Origin: Pelomonas saccharophila_A
Lineage (GTDB): Bacteria; Pseudomonadota; Gammaproteobacteria; Burkholderiales; Burkholderiaceae_C
DNA length: 64,000 nt
Assembly: GCF_031458095.1 (NCBI RefSeq)
Contig: NZ_JAVDXU010000001.1
Span: forward strand, 124,001 to 188,000
Direction of reading: 5' to 3'
Each line of letters begins with the position of its first letter. The stretch's first letter is position 1. The notes beneath the pieces are model-generated. The model was not told where the DNA came from, did no database searches, and saw only the letters and a program-made list of their open reading frames with translations. Of the stretch, positions 51,225-60,006 are shown one piece after another. Position numbers and translations under genes: made by a program.

Positions 51225-52399
51225 TCGAGACCTCTTCCAACGCCACCGCCACGCCCGGCTACACCCTCTGGCAGCTGGTTCGCTACATGCTGGCCCTGGG
51301 CACCTGGGGCTTCGGCGGCCCGGTGGCGCTGGTGGGCTATATGTACCGCGACCTGGTCGAGAAGCGGGTCTGGATTTCCGAGAGCGACTACAAGGAGGGC
51401 ATGGCCCTGGCGCAGTTGATGCCGGGGCCGCTGGCAGCCCAGCTCGCCATCTATCTGGGCTATGTGCATTACCGCGTTGTCGGTGGAACGCTGGTGGGCA
51501 TCGCCTTCGTGCTGCCTTCGTTCCTGATGGTCGTCGCCATCGGTGCGGCCTACACGGCCTTCGGTGGCATCGCCTGGATGCAGGCCGTGTTCTACGGCGT
51601 CGGTGCAGCGGTCATCGGCATCATCGCGATGAGCGCCTACAAGCTCACGACCAAGAACATCGGCAAGGACAGGCTGCTGTGGGCCATCTTCGCGGTCAGC
51701 GCCGGCGTGACCGTCATCACCAGGTCCGAGGTCATCTGGGTCTTCCTCGGCGCCGGCGCCCTGGTCTGGCTGCTGCGCGCGCCGCCCAGGTGGCTCTCTC
51801 GCGGCCAGGTCAACGATTTTGCTGCACCGCTGCTGGCCTTCTTCGCCATGGACCCCCTGGACTGGCACAAGCTCGGCCAGATCGGTGCCTACTTCGCCTA
51901 CGCCGGCAGCTTCGTCTTCGGCAGCGGCCTGGCCATCGTGCCCTTCCTGTATGGCGGCGTGGTGCAGGACTACCACTGGCTGAATGACAGGCAGTTCGTC
52001 GATGCCGTGGCCGTCGCGATGATCACGCCGGGGCCCGTGGTCATCACGACGGGCTTCATCGGCTTCCTGGTGTCAGGCTTCTGGGGCGCGGTCGTCGCCG
52101 CGGCCGCCACCTTCATTCCCTGCTATCTGTTCACCATCCTGCCGGCGCCCTATTTCAAGAAGCACGGCAAGCGGCCCGGCATCGTGGCCTTTGTCGACGG
52201 GGTGACGGCGGCGGCCATCGGCGCGATCAGCGGCGCCGTCATCGTCATCGGCCAGCGCTCCATCACCGACCTCGCCACCGCTGCGCTGGCGCTTGTCACG
52301 GTCGCGGTGCTGTGGCGCTTCAAGAAGCTGCCCGAGCCTGTCGTCGTGGCCGTTGCCGCCCTCGCGGGACTGCTGCTGTACCCGCTTGCCCACCCCTGA
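51221..52399 (+). CDS. chrA: chromate efflux transporter ChrA
   Basis: 392 residues, long-chain CHR family with about 10-12 membrane segments and two homologous halves. Motifs: LALGTWGFGGPVALVGYMYRDLVEKRVWI, EGMALAQLMPGPLAAQLAIYLGY, and in the second half FVFGSGLAIVPFLYGGVV and DAVAVAMITPGPVVITTGFIGFLVSG. It exports chromate from the cytoplasm using the proton gradient. It follows chrB with a 4-base overlap and precedes the SOD-rhodanese gene by 14 bases. Confidence 0.95.
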   Translation: MIETSSNATATPGYTLWQLVRYMLALGTWGFGGPVALVGYMYRDLVEKRVWISESDYKEGMALAQLMPGPLAAQLAIYLGYVHYRVVGGTLVGIAFVLPSFLMVVAIGAAYTAFGGIAWMQAVFYGVGAAVIGIIAMSAYKLTTKNIGKDRLLWAIFAVSAGVTVITRSEVIWVFLGAGALVWLLRAPPRWLSRGQVNDFAAPLLAFFAMDPLDWHKLGQIGAYFAYAGSFVFGSGLAIVPFLYGGVVQDYHWLNDRQFVDAVAVAMITPGPVVITTGFIGFLVSGFWGAVVAAAATFIPCYLFTILPAPYFKKHGKRPGIVAFVDGVTAAAIGAISGAVIVIGQRSITDLATAALALVTVAVLWRFKKLPEPVVVAVAALAGLLLYPLAHP

Positions 52400-52413
52400 C
52401 TCCTGGAGCTTGC

Positions 52414-53325
52414 ATGGACCTGCAAACCCTTCCCCTGCCCTTCGACCCGACGGGCCTGCGCGGCCTGTCCGAGAAGCTGATCGTCAGCCACCACCAGAAC
52501 AACTACGCCGGCGCCGCCAAGCGCCTGAATGCCATCCGCGCGCAATTGGCCGGGATGCCGTTCGGCCAGACCCCGGGATTCCAGCTCAACGGCCTCAAGC
52601 GCGAAGAGCTGATCGCGACCAATTCCGTGCTGCTGCACGAGCTGTATTTCGCAGGCCTGGGGGGCGACGGTGTCACGATGGCGCCGGCCATGCAGCTGGC
52701 CCTGGACGCCAACTTCGGCAGCTTCGCGCGCTGGCGGGAGGAATTCGTCGCCTGCGCCAAGGCCCTGGGCGGTGGCTCGGGCTGGATGCTGCTGGTCTTC
52801 CAGCCGCGCGAAGGCACGCTGATGAACCAGTGGGCGGCCGACCATACGCATGCCGTCGCCGGAGGCGTGCCCATCCTCGCGCTGGACATGTACGAGCACG
52901 CCTACCACCTCGACCACGGCGCGGCGGCCGGTGCCTACGTCGACGCCTTCATGGCCAACATCAACTGGGGCCAGGTCTACGAGCGCTACCAGCTGGCGGT
53001 GTATGCCGCGAGCGACCCGCTGGCGGTGCAAGCCGAGGCGCTGCAAGGCGCGCTGGTGCTCGACGTCAGGCGCCAGGGCGTCTTCGCCCAAGCCACGTCC
53101 ATGATCCCGGGAGCCCGGTGGCGCGATCCGGCCGAGGTCGCCACCTGGGCCGCCGAGTTGCCTGCCGACAGGCCGGTCGTCGTCTACTGCGTGTACGGCC
53201 ACGAGATCGGCCGCTCCACGGCGATGCGCTTGCGGGCCGCCGGGCGCGACGCGCGCTTCCTGAGCGGCGGCATCGACGGCTGGGCGGCTGCCGGCCGCGC
53301 GGTCATGGACAAGCAGCTTGGGTGA
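52414..53325 (+). CDS. iron superoxide dismutase-rhodanese fusion (ChrC-ChrE type)
   Basis: 303 residues. Residues 1-200 are a Fe/Mn superoxide dismutase with likely metal ligands H26 (SHHQNNYAGA), H75 (LLHELYF), D158 and H162 (ALDMYEHAYHLD). Residues 205-300 are a rhodanese domain with active loop CVYGHEIGRS and catalytic Cys C259. In chromate operons ChrC is an SOD and ChrE a rhodanese-like protein, usually separate; here they are one chain. It would remove superoxide formed during chromate reduction, and the sulfur-transfer half may handle Cr-thiol damage; the latter is inference. GGAGC precedes the ATG. Confidence 0.88.
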   Translation: MDLQTLPLPFDPTGLRGLSEKLIVSHHQNNYAGAAKRLNAIRAQLAGMPFGQTPGFQLNGLKREELIATNSVLLHELYFAGLGGDGVTMAPAMQLALDANFGSFARWREEFVACAKALGGGSGWMLLVFQPREGTLMNQWAADHTHAVAGGVPILALDMYEHAYHLDHGAAAGAYVDAFMANINWGQVYERYQLAVYAASDPLAVQAEALQGALVLDVRRQGVFAQATSMIPGARWRDPAEVATWAAELPADRPVVVYCVYGHEIGRSTAMRLRAAGRDARFLSGGIDGWAAAGRAVMDKQLG

Positions 53326-53330
53326 GCGTC

Positions 53331-54347
53331 ATGACAAGCCCGCCCACCATTGCCTTGCTCTACCCGGGCGACCGCGCCGCACGTGACCGCAGCGACCCGG
53401 CGGAGAGTCGCTTCGCCGCCCTCTTCGACGCCTTCAACGCCGCGGGCGTGTCTGCCGAGCCGGCCGTCTACAACGACGATTTCGCCGACGAAGTGGCCGC
53501 CCAGCTGAGGCGGGTCGACGGTGTGCTGGTCTGGTGCAATCCCATCGAGGCCGGCCGCCGTCGCGACCGGCTCGATGCGCTGCTGCGCGAGGTGGCCCAA
53601 GCCGGCGTCTACGTCAGTGCGCACCCCGACACCATTCTCAAGCTCGGCACCAAGGACGTGCTCGTCGACGTCCGCGACCTGCCTTTCGGCAGCGACGCCG
53701 TCCGCGTCGACAGCTGGGCGCGGTTGGCCGGCGAACTGCCGCAGCGGCTGCAGCGCGGCCCGCGCGTGCTCAAGCAGCACCGCGGGCAAAGCGGCAACGG
53801 CGTCTGGCGTGTCGAGGCGAGCGGTCCAGCGCTGCTGAAGGTGCGCCACGCGCAACGCGGCAGCGAGGAGGAACTGCTCAGCCTGCAGGAACTGCAACAG
53901 CGGCTGGCGCCCTACTTCGAGCCGGAGAACGGCGGCCACATGGTCGACCAGGCCTGGCAGCCGCGCCTCGTCGACGGCATGGTGAGGGCCTATCTCGTCG
54001 GGGATCGCGTTGCGGGCTTCGGGCACCAGGCGATCAATGCCCTCCATCCCGCGAAGGACGGTGAACCGCCTCCGGCCACCAGCCCACGGCTCTATCACCC
54101 GGCGGATCTGTCGCAGTTCCAGGTGCTGCGTCAGCAGCTTGAGTCCGGATGGATAGACCTGTTGCGCGAGCGCGTCGGCCTCGACCGAGACCAGCTGCCC
54201 ATGCTGTGGGACTGCGACTTCATGTTCGGCGAGCAAGCGGGCAGCCACGTGCTCTGCGAAATCAACGTCAGCAGCGTGTCGCCGTTTCCGCCATCGGCGA
54301 TTGGCCCGCTGGTGGCGGCGGTGCGGGCGCGACTCAGCGCGGCTTAG
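53331..54347 (+). CDS. Cj0069-family ATP-grasp-like protein of the chromate operon
   Basis: 338 residues starting 5 bases after the SOD-rhodanese stop. The order of elements resembles an ATP-grasp enzyme: an N-terminal Rossmann-like part (PTIALLYPGDRAARDR, VDGVLVWCNPIEAG), a nucleotide-binding part (RGPRVLKQHRGQSGNGVWRV), and the metal-loop part DCDFMFG and LCEINVSSVSPFP. I recall proteins of this type annotated as Cj0069 family; the substrate is unknown. Position at the end of chrB-chrA-SOD suggests a helper in chromate or thiol stress, for example ligation of a thiol compound. It overlaps the end of the convergent EamA gene by 14 bases. Confidence 0.65.
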   Translation: MTSPPTIALLYPGDRAARDRSDPAESRFAALFDAFNAAGVSAEPAVYNDDFADEVAAQLRRVDGVLVWCNPIEAGRRRDRLDALLREVAQAGVYVSAHPDTILKLGTKDVLVDVRDLPFGSDAVRVDSWARLAGELPQRLQRGPRVLKQHRGQSGNGVWRVEASGPALLKVRHAQRGSEEELLSLQELQQRLAPYFEPENGGHMVDQAWQPRLVDGMVRAYLVGDRVAGFGHQAINALHPAKDGEPPPATSPRLYHPADLSQFQVLRQQLESGWIDLLRERVGLDRDQLPMLWDCDFMFGEQAGSHVLCEINVSSVSPFPPSAIGPLVAAVRARLSAA

Positions 54348-55215
54348 GCCCCACCAGGCCCAGGGCCAACGCAATGCCCACCAGCACGATGGCGCCGCCC
54401 GCCACCATCTGGGCCGTGATGGCCTCCTGCAAAAAGATCGCTCCCCACAGGATGGCGAAGAGCGGGATCAGAAAGGTCACCGAGACCGCATTCGTCGGCC
54501 CGACCCGACTCATCAGCCGGAAATAGAGGATGTAGGCCAGGGCCGTGCACAGGCCAGCCAGGGCGAGGGCGGCGCCCCAGGCACCACCGCTCGGCATGGC
54601 CGCCGGCCACAACCAGGCCGCCGGCAGGGCCAGTAGCAGGGCCGCCGCGAACTGGCTGCCGGTCGCAACGGCCAGCGGCGAAGCGCCCGTCAGATAGCGC
54701 TTGGTCGCATTGGCCGCCACGCCATAGCAGAAGGTCGCCGCCGCGCAGGCCAGCACGGCCCACAGGCCGCTGTGATCCGCCCCGGGCTTGAAGCTGGCCT
54801 TGTCCCAGGCCAGGAAGGCGACACCGGCAAAGCCGATGACGAGGCCCAGCACCCGCCACGGCGTCAGGCCCTGGCGCAGCCAGACGAAGGCGACGACGGC
54901 CGTCCACAGCGGCGTCGTCGCATTGACGATGCTGGACAGCCCGGCCGTGATGGACAGGGCCGCGAAGGAGAACAGCGCAAACGGGATGGCGCTGTTCAGG
55001 GCGCCGACGACGAGCAGGCCCTTCCAGTGCTTGCGCAGTTCGGCCAACTGGCCGCGCGAGGCCAGCAAAGGGATCAGCATGGCGCTGGCCAGGCCGACGC
55101 GCACGGCCGCCAGGGCAATGGGGCCGAATTCATAGGCCCCCAGACGCATGAAGAGAAAGGACGCGCCCCACAGGGCCGCGAGCAGGACGAGCTCGCCCAT
55201 ATCGAAAGCCTTCAT
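54334..55215 (-). CDS. EamA/DMT-family transporter
   Basis: 293 residues, ten predicted membrane helices in two EamA repeats. Motifs: LAALWGASFLFMRLGAYEFGPIALAAVR and SITAGLSSIVNATTPLWTAVVAF in the first half, LACAAATFCYGVAAN and VGPTNAVSVTFLIPLFAILWGAIFLQEAI in the second. The family exports metabolites such as amino acids or nucleosides; substrate unknown. The start at 55215 overlaps the ogt gene by 4 bases, which places it in a transcript with the two DNA repair genes. Confidence 0.88.
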   Translation of the reverse strand: MKAFDMGELVLLAALWGASFLFMRLGAYEFGPIALAAVRVGLASAMLIPLLASRGQLAELRKHWKGLLVVGALNSAIPFALFSFAALSITAGLSSIVNATTPLWTAVVAFVWLRQGLTPWRVLGLVIGFAGVAFLAWDKASFKPGADHSGLWAVLACAAATFCYGVAANATKRYLTGASPLAVATGSQFAAALLLALPAAWLWPAAMPSGGAWGAALALAGLCTALAYILYFRLMSRVGPTNAVSVTFLIPLFAILWGAIFLQEAITAQMVAGGAIVLVGIALALGLVGPKPR

Positions 55216-55706
55216 GCAGCACAACCTTCCAGGCTCAACAAGGCCTTCTTGCGTTCCAGCCCGCCGGCATAGCCGGTGAGTGAGCCATCGGCGCCGACGA
55301 CGCGATGGCAGGGAATCAGGATGGAGATGGGATTGCGGCCGACGGCCGCCCCCAGGGCCCGCGCCGCCTGGGCTCGACCCAGGCGTCCGGCCAGATGGCC
55401 ATAGGTGTCGGAAGCGCCCGGCGCGATGGCCAGCAGGGCCTGCCAGACCTCGCGCTGGAAGGCCGTGCCGGCCGGGTCCAGCGGCGGCAGCGTGAAGTCA
55501 CGGCCGGCGAAATAGGCCTTCAATGCCGCCTCGGTGGCCGACAGGACGGGGTCGCGGCCATCATCTTCGGGCACATCCAGCGCCCCCGGATGATGTTTCT
55601 GGCCGTCGAACCACAGGCCGGACAGACCGGTGGCACTGCGGGCGGCCGTCAGCGGGCCGAGAGGCGTCGCGATGCGGCGCTGCAGGATGTGATGCTGGGT
55701 GTTCAT
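55212..55706 (-). CDS. ogt: methylated-DNA-protein cysteine methyltransferase
   Basis: 164 residues. The active-site IPCHRVVG has the methyl-accepting C133, and FQREVWQALLAIAPGASDTYGHLAGRLGRAQAARALGAAVGRNP is the DNA-binding part. The protein moves O6-alkyl groups from guanine to itself. It begins inside the last codons of the Ada-AlkA gene (ATGA), so the two alkylation repair activities are co-made. No extra Ada domains are fused here, hence Ogt type. Confidence 0.94.
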   Translation of the reverse strand: MNTQHHILQRRIATPLGPLTAARSATGLSGLWFDGQKHHPGALDVPEDDGRDPVLSATEAALKAYFAGRDFTLPPLDPAGTAFQREVWQALLAIAPGASDTYGHLAGRLGRAQAARALGAAVGRNPISILIPCHRVVGADGSLTGYAGGLERKKALLSLEGCAA

Positions 55707-57145
55707 GCGTGTCTCCAGAGATGCAGGACGGCATAGCTGCGGAAGGGGCGGTAGCGCTCCGCAGCTTGCGAGTAGGCCTTGGGTGAAACAGGAGGTCCGT
55801 CGCCGCTGAGGGCCTTGCGCAGGGCCACGTCACCGGGCGGGAACACATCGGGCCAGCTCCAGCCGCGCATCAACATATAGCTGGCCGTCCAGGGGCCGAT
55901 GCCGGGGATGGTCGTCAATTCCTCGGCCGCGGCCTCGGGCGTGCCCTCGCGGCGGGCAAAGGCCAGGGTCGGCCAGGCCTGGGCCAAGGCGATGAGGCTG
56001 TCGGCACGGCGGCCGATGATGCCCAGGGACGCGATGTCGTCGCGCGTCGCGCTCGCGATGCGCTCGGGCGTCGGGAAGAGGCGCTGGCAGCCTTCGGGAG
56101 CGTCGGGCAATACCTCGCCGAAGCGCTCGACAAAACGGCCCGCCAGCGTGCGCGCGGCAGCGACCGTGACTTGCTGGCCGAGAACGGCCCGGACCGTCAA
56201 CTCGAAACGGTCCAGGCAGCCGGGCAGGCGCTGGCCCGGCACGCCGTCCGCGCCCAGGGCCGTTGCGATGGTTTCGGGGTCGGCATCCAGGTCCAGCCAG
56301 CGCCGCAGCAAGGGCAGCAGGGAACCGACGGCCGGCCACAGCGTGGGCGACAGCTCGACGCCGATCTCGCCGGGCTTGTCGAAGCTGACGCGCAGCCAGC
56401 CGGCATGGCACTCGCCGGCATGCGTCAGGGCCAGGGAGCGCGTCACGCCGCCCTCCCCCACGACCTCGACGCCGGCAACGGCCCGCGGCGCCAGGAAGGC
56501 GAGGACGCCGGCGACGTCATAGGGCTGGCGATAGCTCAGCCGCAATCGCGACACCGTTGCCGTGCCCCCGCCCTCGCGGCGCAAGGCCGTCGGCTGCAGG
56601 CGGTAGTGCTCGACAAAGGCGGCGTTGAAGCGGCGCAGGCTGGCAAAGCCGGCCGCGTACGCGATCTCGCTGACGGGCAGGGTGCTGTCGGTCAGCAAGG
56701 CCTTGGCGAGCAGGAGGCGGCGCGTCTGCAGGTATTGCAGGGGCGAGACGCCATGCTCGGCCTGGAAGATGCGGCGCAGATGGCGGCTCGTGATGCCGAG
56801 GTGCCCGGCCAGATCCTCGACGCTCGCTTCGGCGTCGTCGCAGGTATCCAGCCACGCGGCGGCCTGGTGGGCCAGAGTGCGCGAAGCGTCCATCGTCGTC
56901 CACGGCAGAGCCCGCGGCGCCAGTTCGGGCCGGCATTTCATGCAGGGGCGAAAGCGCTCGGCCTCGGCCTGGGCCGCCGTCGTGAAGAAGCGGCAGTTCT
57001 CGCGCCTGGGCAGCCGGACGCGGCAGACGGGGCGGCAGTAGATGCCTGTCGACGTGACGCCGACATAGAGCCGGCCATCGAAGCGGACGTCATGCGCCTG
57101 GAGCACGGCGTAGGCGGCGTCGGGAGGCAGGAGTTCGGAGGACAT
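55703..57145 (-). CDS. Ada-AlkA fusion: methyl sensor and 3-methyladenine DNA glycosylase
   Basis: 480 residues with three modules. Residues 1-78: Ada N-terminal zinc domain with C37, C41, C68 and C71 (STGIYCRPVC, PCMKC), where Cys methylation senses phosphotriesters. Residues 85-190: AraC-type helix-turn-helix (LGITSRHLRRIF, VSEIAYAAGFASLRRFNAAF). Residues 200-478: AlkA N domain and HhH-GPD glycosylase (VLGQQVTVAAARTLAGR, LTTIPGIGPWTASYMLMR, catalytic Asp in PPGDVALRKAL). It probably activates its own operon after methylation and also excises alkylated bases. Ada-AlkA fusions are known in several Proteobacteria and Actinobacteria. Confidence 0.93.
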   Translation of the reverse strand: MSSELLPPDAAYAVLQAHDVRFDGRLYVGVTSTGIYCRPVCRVRLPRRENCRFFTTAAQAEAERFRPCMKCRPELAPRALPWTTMDASRTLAHQAAAWLDTCDDAEASVEDLAGHLGITSRHLRRIFQAEHGVSPLQYLQTRRLLLAKALLTDSTLPVSEIAYAAGFASLRRFNAAFVEHYRLQPTALRREGGGTATVSRLRLSYRQPYDVAGVLAFLAPRAVAGVEVVGEGGVTRSLALTHAGECHAGWLRVSFDKPGEIGVELSPTLWPAVGSLLPLLRRWLDLDADPETIATALGADGVPGQRLPGCLDRFELTVRAVLGQQVTVAAARTLAGRFVERFGEVLPDAPEGCQRLFPTPERIASATRDDIASLGIIGRRADSLIALAQAWPTLAFARREGTPEAAAEELTTIPGIGPWTASYMLMRGWSWPDVFPPGDVALRKALSGDGPPVSPKAYSQAAERYRPFRSYAVLHLWRHA

Positions 57146-57211
57146 GCAGCCAGTCTAGGCCGGGCTCCTGTCAGATCCTGGCAGTTTTCGGACATGCCGC
57201 TGTGGCCACCC

Positions 57212-57952
57212 CTAATCGTCAAAGAAAGCGTCAGGGTGGCGTTTCCTCAATTGGGCGACGAAACCGCTGTCGACGAGCTGCTGGTAGGCCGTGCGCAGGC
57301 GCGCGACGTTTTCCTCCGGCATGGCCTCGGCGGCCGCGGCATAGACCGCACGATTCTGGTTGAGGAGGGTCATGCGGAGGTCGCCGCCGCCCACGGCCGT
57401 GTCCAGCGAGCGCATGACGGAGTCGGGCCCGATGATGGCATCGACGACGCCGCGGCGCAGCAAGGCGATCAGGTCGTTGTAGTCCTTGCCCTCGACGACA
57501 TGGGAGGCGCCGGCTTCGGCGAGCATGCTCCGGCTCGCCGAGGCCCGCATGGAACCGACGCGCAGCTTGCGCAGGCCGGCGACATCCGCTGGCACGGGGC
57601 GGTCGTCAGCGGCCCGCGTGACGAGGACGAAACGGAAGTTGCCCACCGGAAACAACCAGCGGAACCTGGCTTCACGGTCTGCCGTCCGCGCGATGACGAG
57701 GGCGGCCTGGGCCTGCTGGACCTCCAGCATGCGCAGGGCTCGCGCCCAGGGATAGAAGCGCAACTCGGCCTGGAGGCCGGCCTGCTTGAGGACGGCTTGG
57801 AAGATTTCGTAGGCGTAGCCTTCCGCGCCATTTTTGCCATCGCGCAGGAATGGCGGCACCTCGCCGCTGACCCATAGCGCCGTCCCACCGGAGCGGGCCT
57901 GAGCGGAGAACAGGCTCGCCGGGATCAGGGCGAAGGCACGGCGTGACAGCAT
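57212..57952 (-). CDS. periplasmic solute-binding protein (SBP family 3-like)
   Basis: 246 residues. A short N-terminal segment MLSRRAFALIPASLFSAQA looks like a weak signal peptide with twin Arg. The body has the family-3 pattern: VPPFLRDGKNGAEGYAYEIFQAVLKQAGLQAELRFYPWARALRML, then LRKLRVGSMRASASRSML and VDAIIGPDSVMRSL. No permease or ATPase is adjacent, as is common for the stand-alone members of this group in Burkholderiales. Ligand unknown; it may not be part of any transporter. Confidence 0.8.
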   Translation of the reverse strand: MLSRRAFALIPASLFSAQARSGGTALWVSGEVPPFLRDGKNGAEGYAYEIFQAVLKQAGLQAELRFYPWARALRMLEVQQAQAALVIARTADREARFRWLFPVGNFRFVLVTRAADDRPVPADVAGLRKLRVGSMRASASRSMLAEAGASHVVEGKDYNDLIALLRRGVVDAIIGPDSVMRSLDTAVGGGDLRMTLLNQNRAVYAAAAEAMPEENVARLRTAYQQLVDSGFVAQLRKRHPDAFFDD

Positions 57953-58000
57953 CGGCGGGGCATGGCGTGACGCCCCGACTCTAGCCGCAGCGCCCCACGC

Positions 58001-58744
58001 TCACATGGCCTTGAAGAGATGGACGTAGGCGCGACTGACGGGGAGCTCCCGGGCCTGGCCGCGGATGCGCACGAAAAGCCGGCTCTGCTCGTCGCGGCGC
58101 GTGCCGGCGAGGTGGTCGAGGTTGATGATGGTGGAGCGGTGGACCTGCCAGAAGCGGTCGGGGTCGAGCTGGCCGCTGAGCTCGAAGATGGGCGTGCGGA
58201 TCAGATGCTCGGCCGTGGCCGTCCGCACGACGGTGTATTTGTCGTCGGCGTGGAAGTACAGCACGTCGTCGACGGGGATCTGGTGCATCAATTCGCCCTG
58301 GGCGGCGCGGATATAGCGCAGCCGGGCCGGCGCGGCGGCGGCCGGCAGCAGGCGTTTCAGCGTCTCGGCCAGGCGGCCTTCGTCCGCCGCAGGCGCCTCG
58401 CGCAGCCGGGCCACACAGGCAGCCAGGCGCTCGGCCTTCAGCGGCTTGAGCAGATAGTCGACCGCGCGCGCCTCGAAGGCCTCGATGGCGTATTGGTCAT
58501 AGGCCGTCACGAAGACGACGCGGGTCGAACCCTCGATGCCCTGGGCCACTTCCAGGCCGGTCAGTCCGGGCATCTGGATGTCGAGGAAGGCCAGGTCGGG
58601 CTCGAGCTCGGCGATGGCTTCGGCGGCTTCGACGCCGTTGGCGGCCGTCTTGATGACGTCGAGCTCGGGCCAGGCCTGGGCGAGCTGGGCCTTCAGATAC
58701 TGGACCAGATGGGGTTCGTCGTCGGCGATCAGGGCTGTCGTCAT
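58001..58744 (-). CDS. LytTR-type response regulator
   Basis: 247 residues. Receiver domain (1-115) with acidic pair in IADDEP, phosphoacceptor D55 (LAFLDIQMPGLTG), Thr in VFVTAYDQYAIEAF and Lys in YLLKPL; LytTR DNA-binding domain (about 145-245; YIRAAQGELMHQIPVDDVLYFHADDKYTVV, WQVHRSTIINLDHLAG). This matches the AlgR/LytR group. Its start overlaps the kinase stop by ATGA, so the two are a two-component pair. Targets are not evident from the neighbourhood. Confidence 0.94.
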   Translation of the reverse strand: MTTALIADDEPHLVQYLKAQLAQAWPELDVIKTAANGVEAAEAIAELEPDLAFLDIQMPGLTGLEVAQGIEGSTRVVFVTAYDQYAIEAFEARAVDYLLKPLKAERLAACVARLREAPAADEGRLAETLKRLLPAAAAPARLRYIRAAQGELMHQIPVDDVLYFHADDKYTVVRTATAEHLIRTPIFELSGQLDPDRFWQVHRSTIINLDHLAGTRRDEQSRLFVRIRGQARELPVSRAYVHLFKAM

Positions 58745-59871
58745 GGAGCGTTGGCGGGTAAAGGGATCTGGATGCGGGCAAGGGTACCGCCGCCGTCGCG
58801 GGGCAACAGTTCGAGGTGGGCCGAGGGACCGAAGCGGGCCTTCAGGCGCTCGCGGATGTTGCCGAGGGCGACGCCGTTGCCGCCACGGCGCTTGGGACCG
58901 TCCAATCCCTGGCCGTCGTCGGCGACCTCGATCCACAGCCGGCCATCGACGCGCCGGGCGCTGACGGCGACCGTGCCGCCAGCGATCTTGGGCTCCAGGC
59001 CATGGTGGATGGCGTTCTCGACCAGGGGCTGGGCCAGCAGCGGCGGCACTTCGACGCCGCCAAGGTCGGCCGGCAGCGACAGCTCCACCTTCAGCCGCTC
59101 GCCCATGCGCAACTGCATCAGCTCCAGATAGGCCTGCAGCATCGCGAACTCCTGGGCCAGCGTCGTCGACTCTCCGCGCAACTGGCCGAGGCTGGCGCGC
59201 AGATAGTCGGTGAAGCGCTCCAGCATCAGCTTGGCCCGCTCGGGGTCGAAGTCGATGAGGCTCTGCACATTGGCCAGGGTGTTGAACAGGAAATGCGGCT
59301 CGATCTGGCCCTGCAGCAATTTGAGCTGGGCCTCGGTGACACGGGCCTGCAGGGCCTCCTGCTTCCAGCGCGCCCGGTAGCGCCAGCCCAGGATGATGGA
59401 GATCACGGCCGATACGGCGAGGAACTGGCGCCAGAAACCCAGATTGCCCAGGGCCTGGGTCAGGTTCTGGCCCGACCAGATGCGGTCGACGAACCACAGC
59501 CCGACGATGACGCCCAGCAGGGCGCAGAAGATGGACGAGACCGTGAAGAACATGCCGGAGCGCCAGTCGCGCCAGCCCATGATGGTGTCCAGCCAGCGCT
59601 GCGGGGCCAGCTTCTCGAAGCCGCGGAAGCAGACGAAGAAGCTCACCATGACGCACAGGCTCACCAGGAAATTGCCCGGTACCTGCTGCTGCCACCAGGC
59701 CGGCGAGCCCAGATTGCCGCGCTGCAGACCCGCGATAACGGCGAAAAACGTGCCGAAGCCCACGGTCCAGAGCAGATAGATCAGCAGCCTGAATTGCCAG
59801 CGGTCCGGCCGGTGCTTCATCAGCATGCGCTGGTGGCGCAGGGCCTGGGCGAGTTCCTCTTTGAATGTCAT
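58741..59871 (-). CDS. LytS/FimS-type sensor histidine kinase
   Basis: 376 residues. Four membrane segments (about 27-48, 65-85, 107-128, 148-165) and no large sensor domain. The His_kinase domain follows: LLQGQIEPHFLFNTLANVQSLI with H193, then the HATPase part with LAQPLVENAIHHGLEP and EVADDGQGLDG, GVALGNIRERL. This belongs to the LytS-like class that pairs with LytTR regulators. Such kinases act as membrane or small-molecule sensors; the signal here is unknown. It is divergent from the phosphomannomutase gene, 135 bases apart. Confidence 0.93.
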   Translation of the reverse strand: MTFKEELAQALRHQRMLMKHRPDRWQFRLLIYLLWTVGFGTFFAVIAGLQRGNLGSPAWWQQQVPGNFLVSLCVMVSFFVCFRGFEKLAPQRWLDTIMGWRDWRSGMFFTVSSIFCALLGVIVGLWFVDRIWSGQNLTQALGNLGFWRQFLAVSAVISIILGWRYRARWKQEALQARVTEAQLKLLQGQIEPHFLFNTLANVQSLIDFDPERAKLMLERFTDYLRASLGQLRGESTTLAQEFAMLQAYLELMQLRMGERLKVELSLPADLGGVEVPPLLAQPLVENAIHHGLEPKIAGGTVAVSARRVDGRLWIEVADDGQGLDGPKRRGGNGVALGNIRERLKARFGPSAHLELLPRDGGGTLARIQIPLPANAP

Positions 59872-59964
59872 GGGGCGCGAGTGTAGGAAGGGGTGCCGCC
59901 TTGCCCCCTGGATGGGCGACGGATCGACAGCCGGCGCGACGGATGGCGACCCGCACTCCCTGCC

Positions 59965-59970
59965 TACAAT
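59965..59970 (+). promoter_or_regulatory. -10 box (TACAAT) of the phosphomannomutase gene
   Basis: TACAAT lies 36 bases before the ATG at 60007. The -35 region, 17 bases upstream, reads GATGGC and is poor. Spacing to the ATG leaves a normal leader of about 29 bases with GAGGG before the start. Confidence 0.45.
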
Positions 59971-60006
59971 CCGCCGCGATTTCAAACCCAGTTTTCGAGG
60001 GCATTC

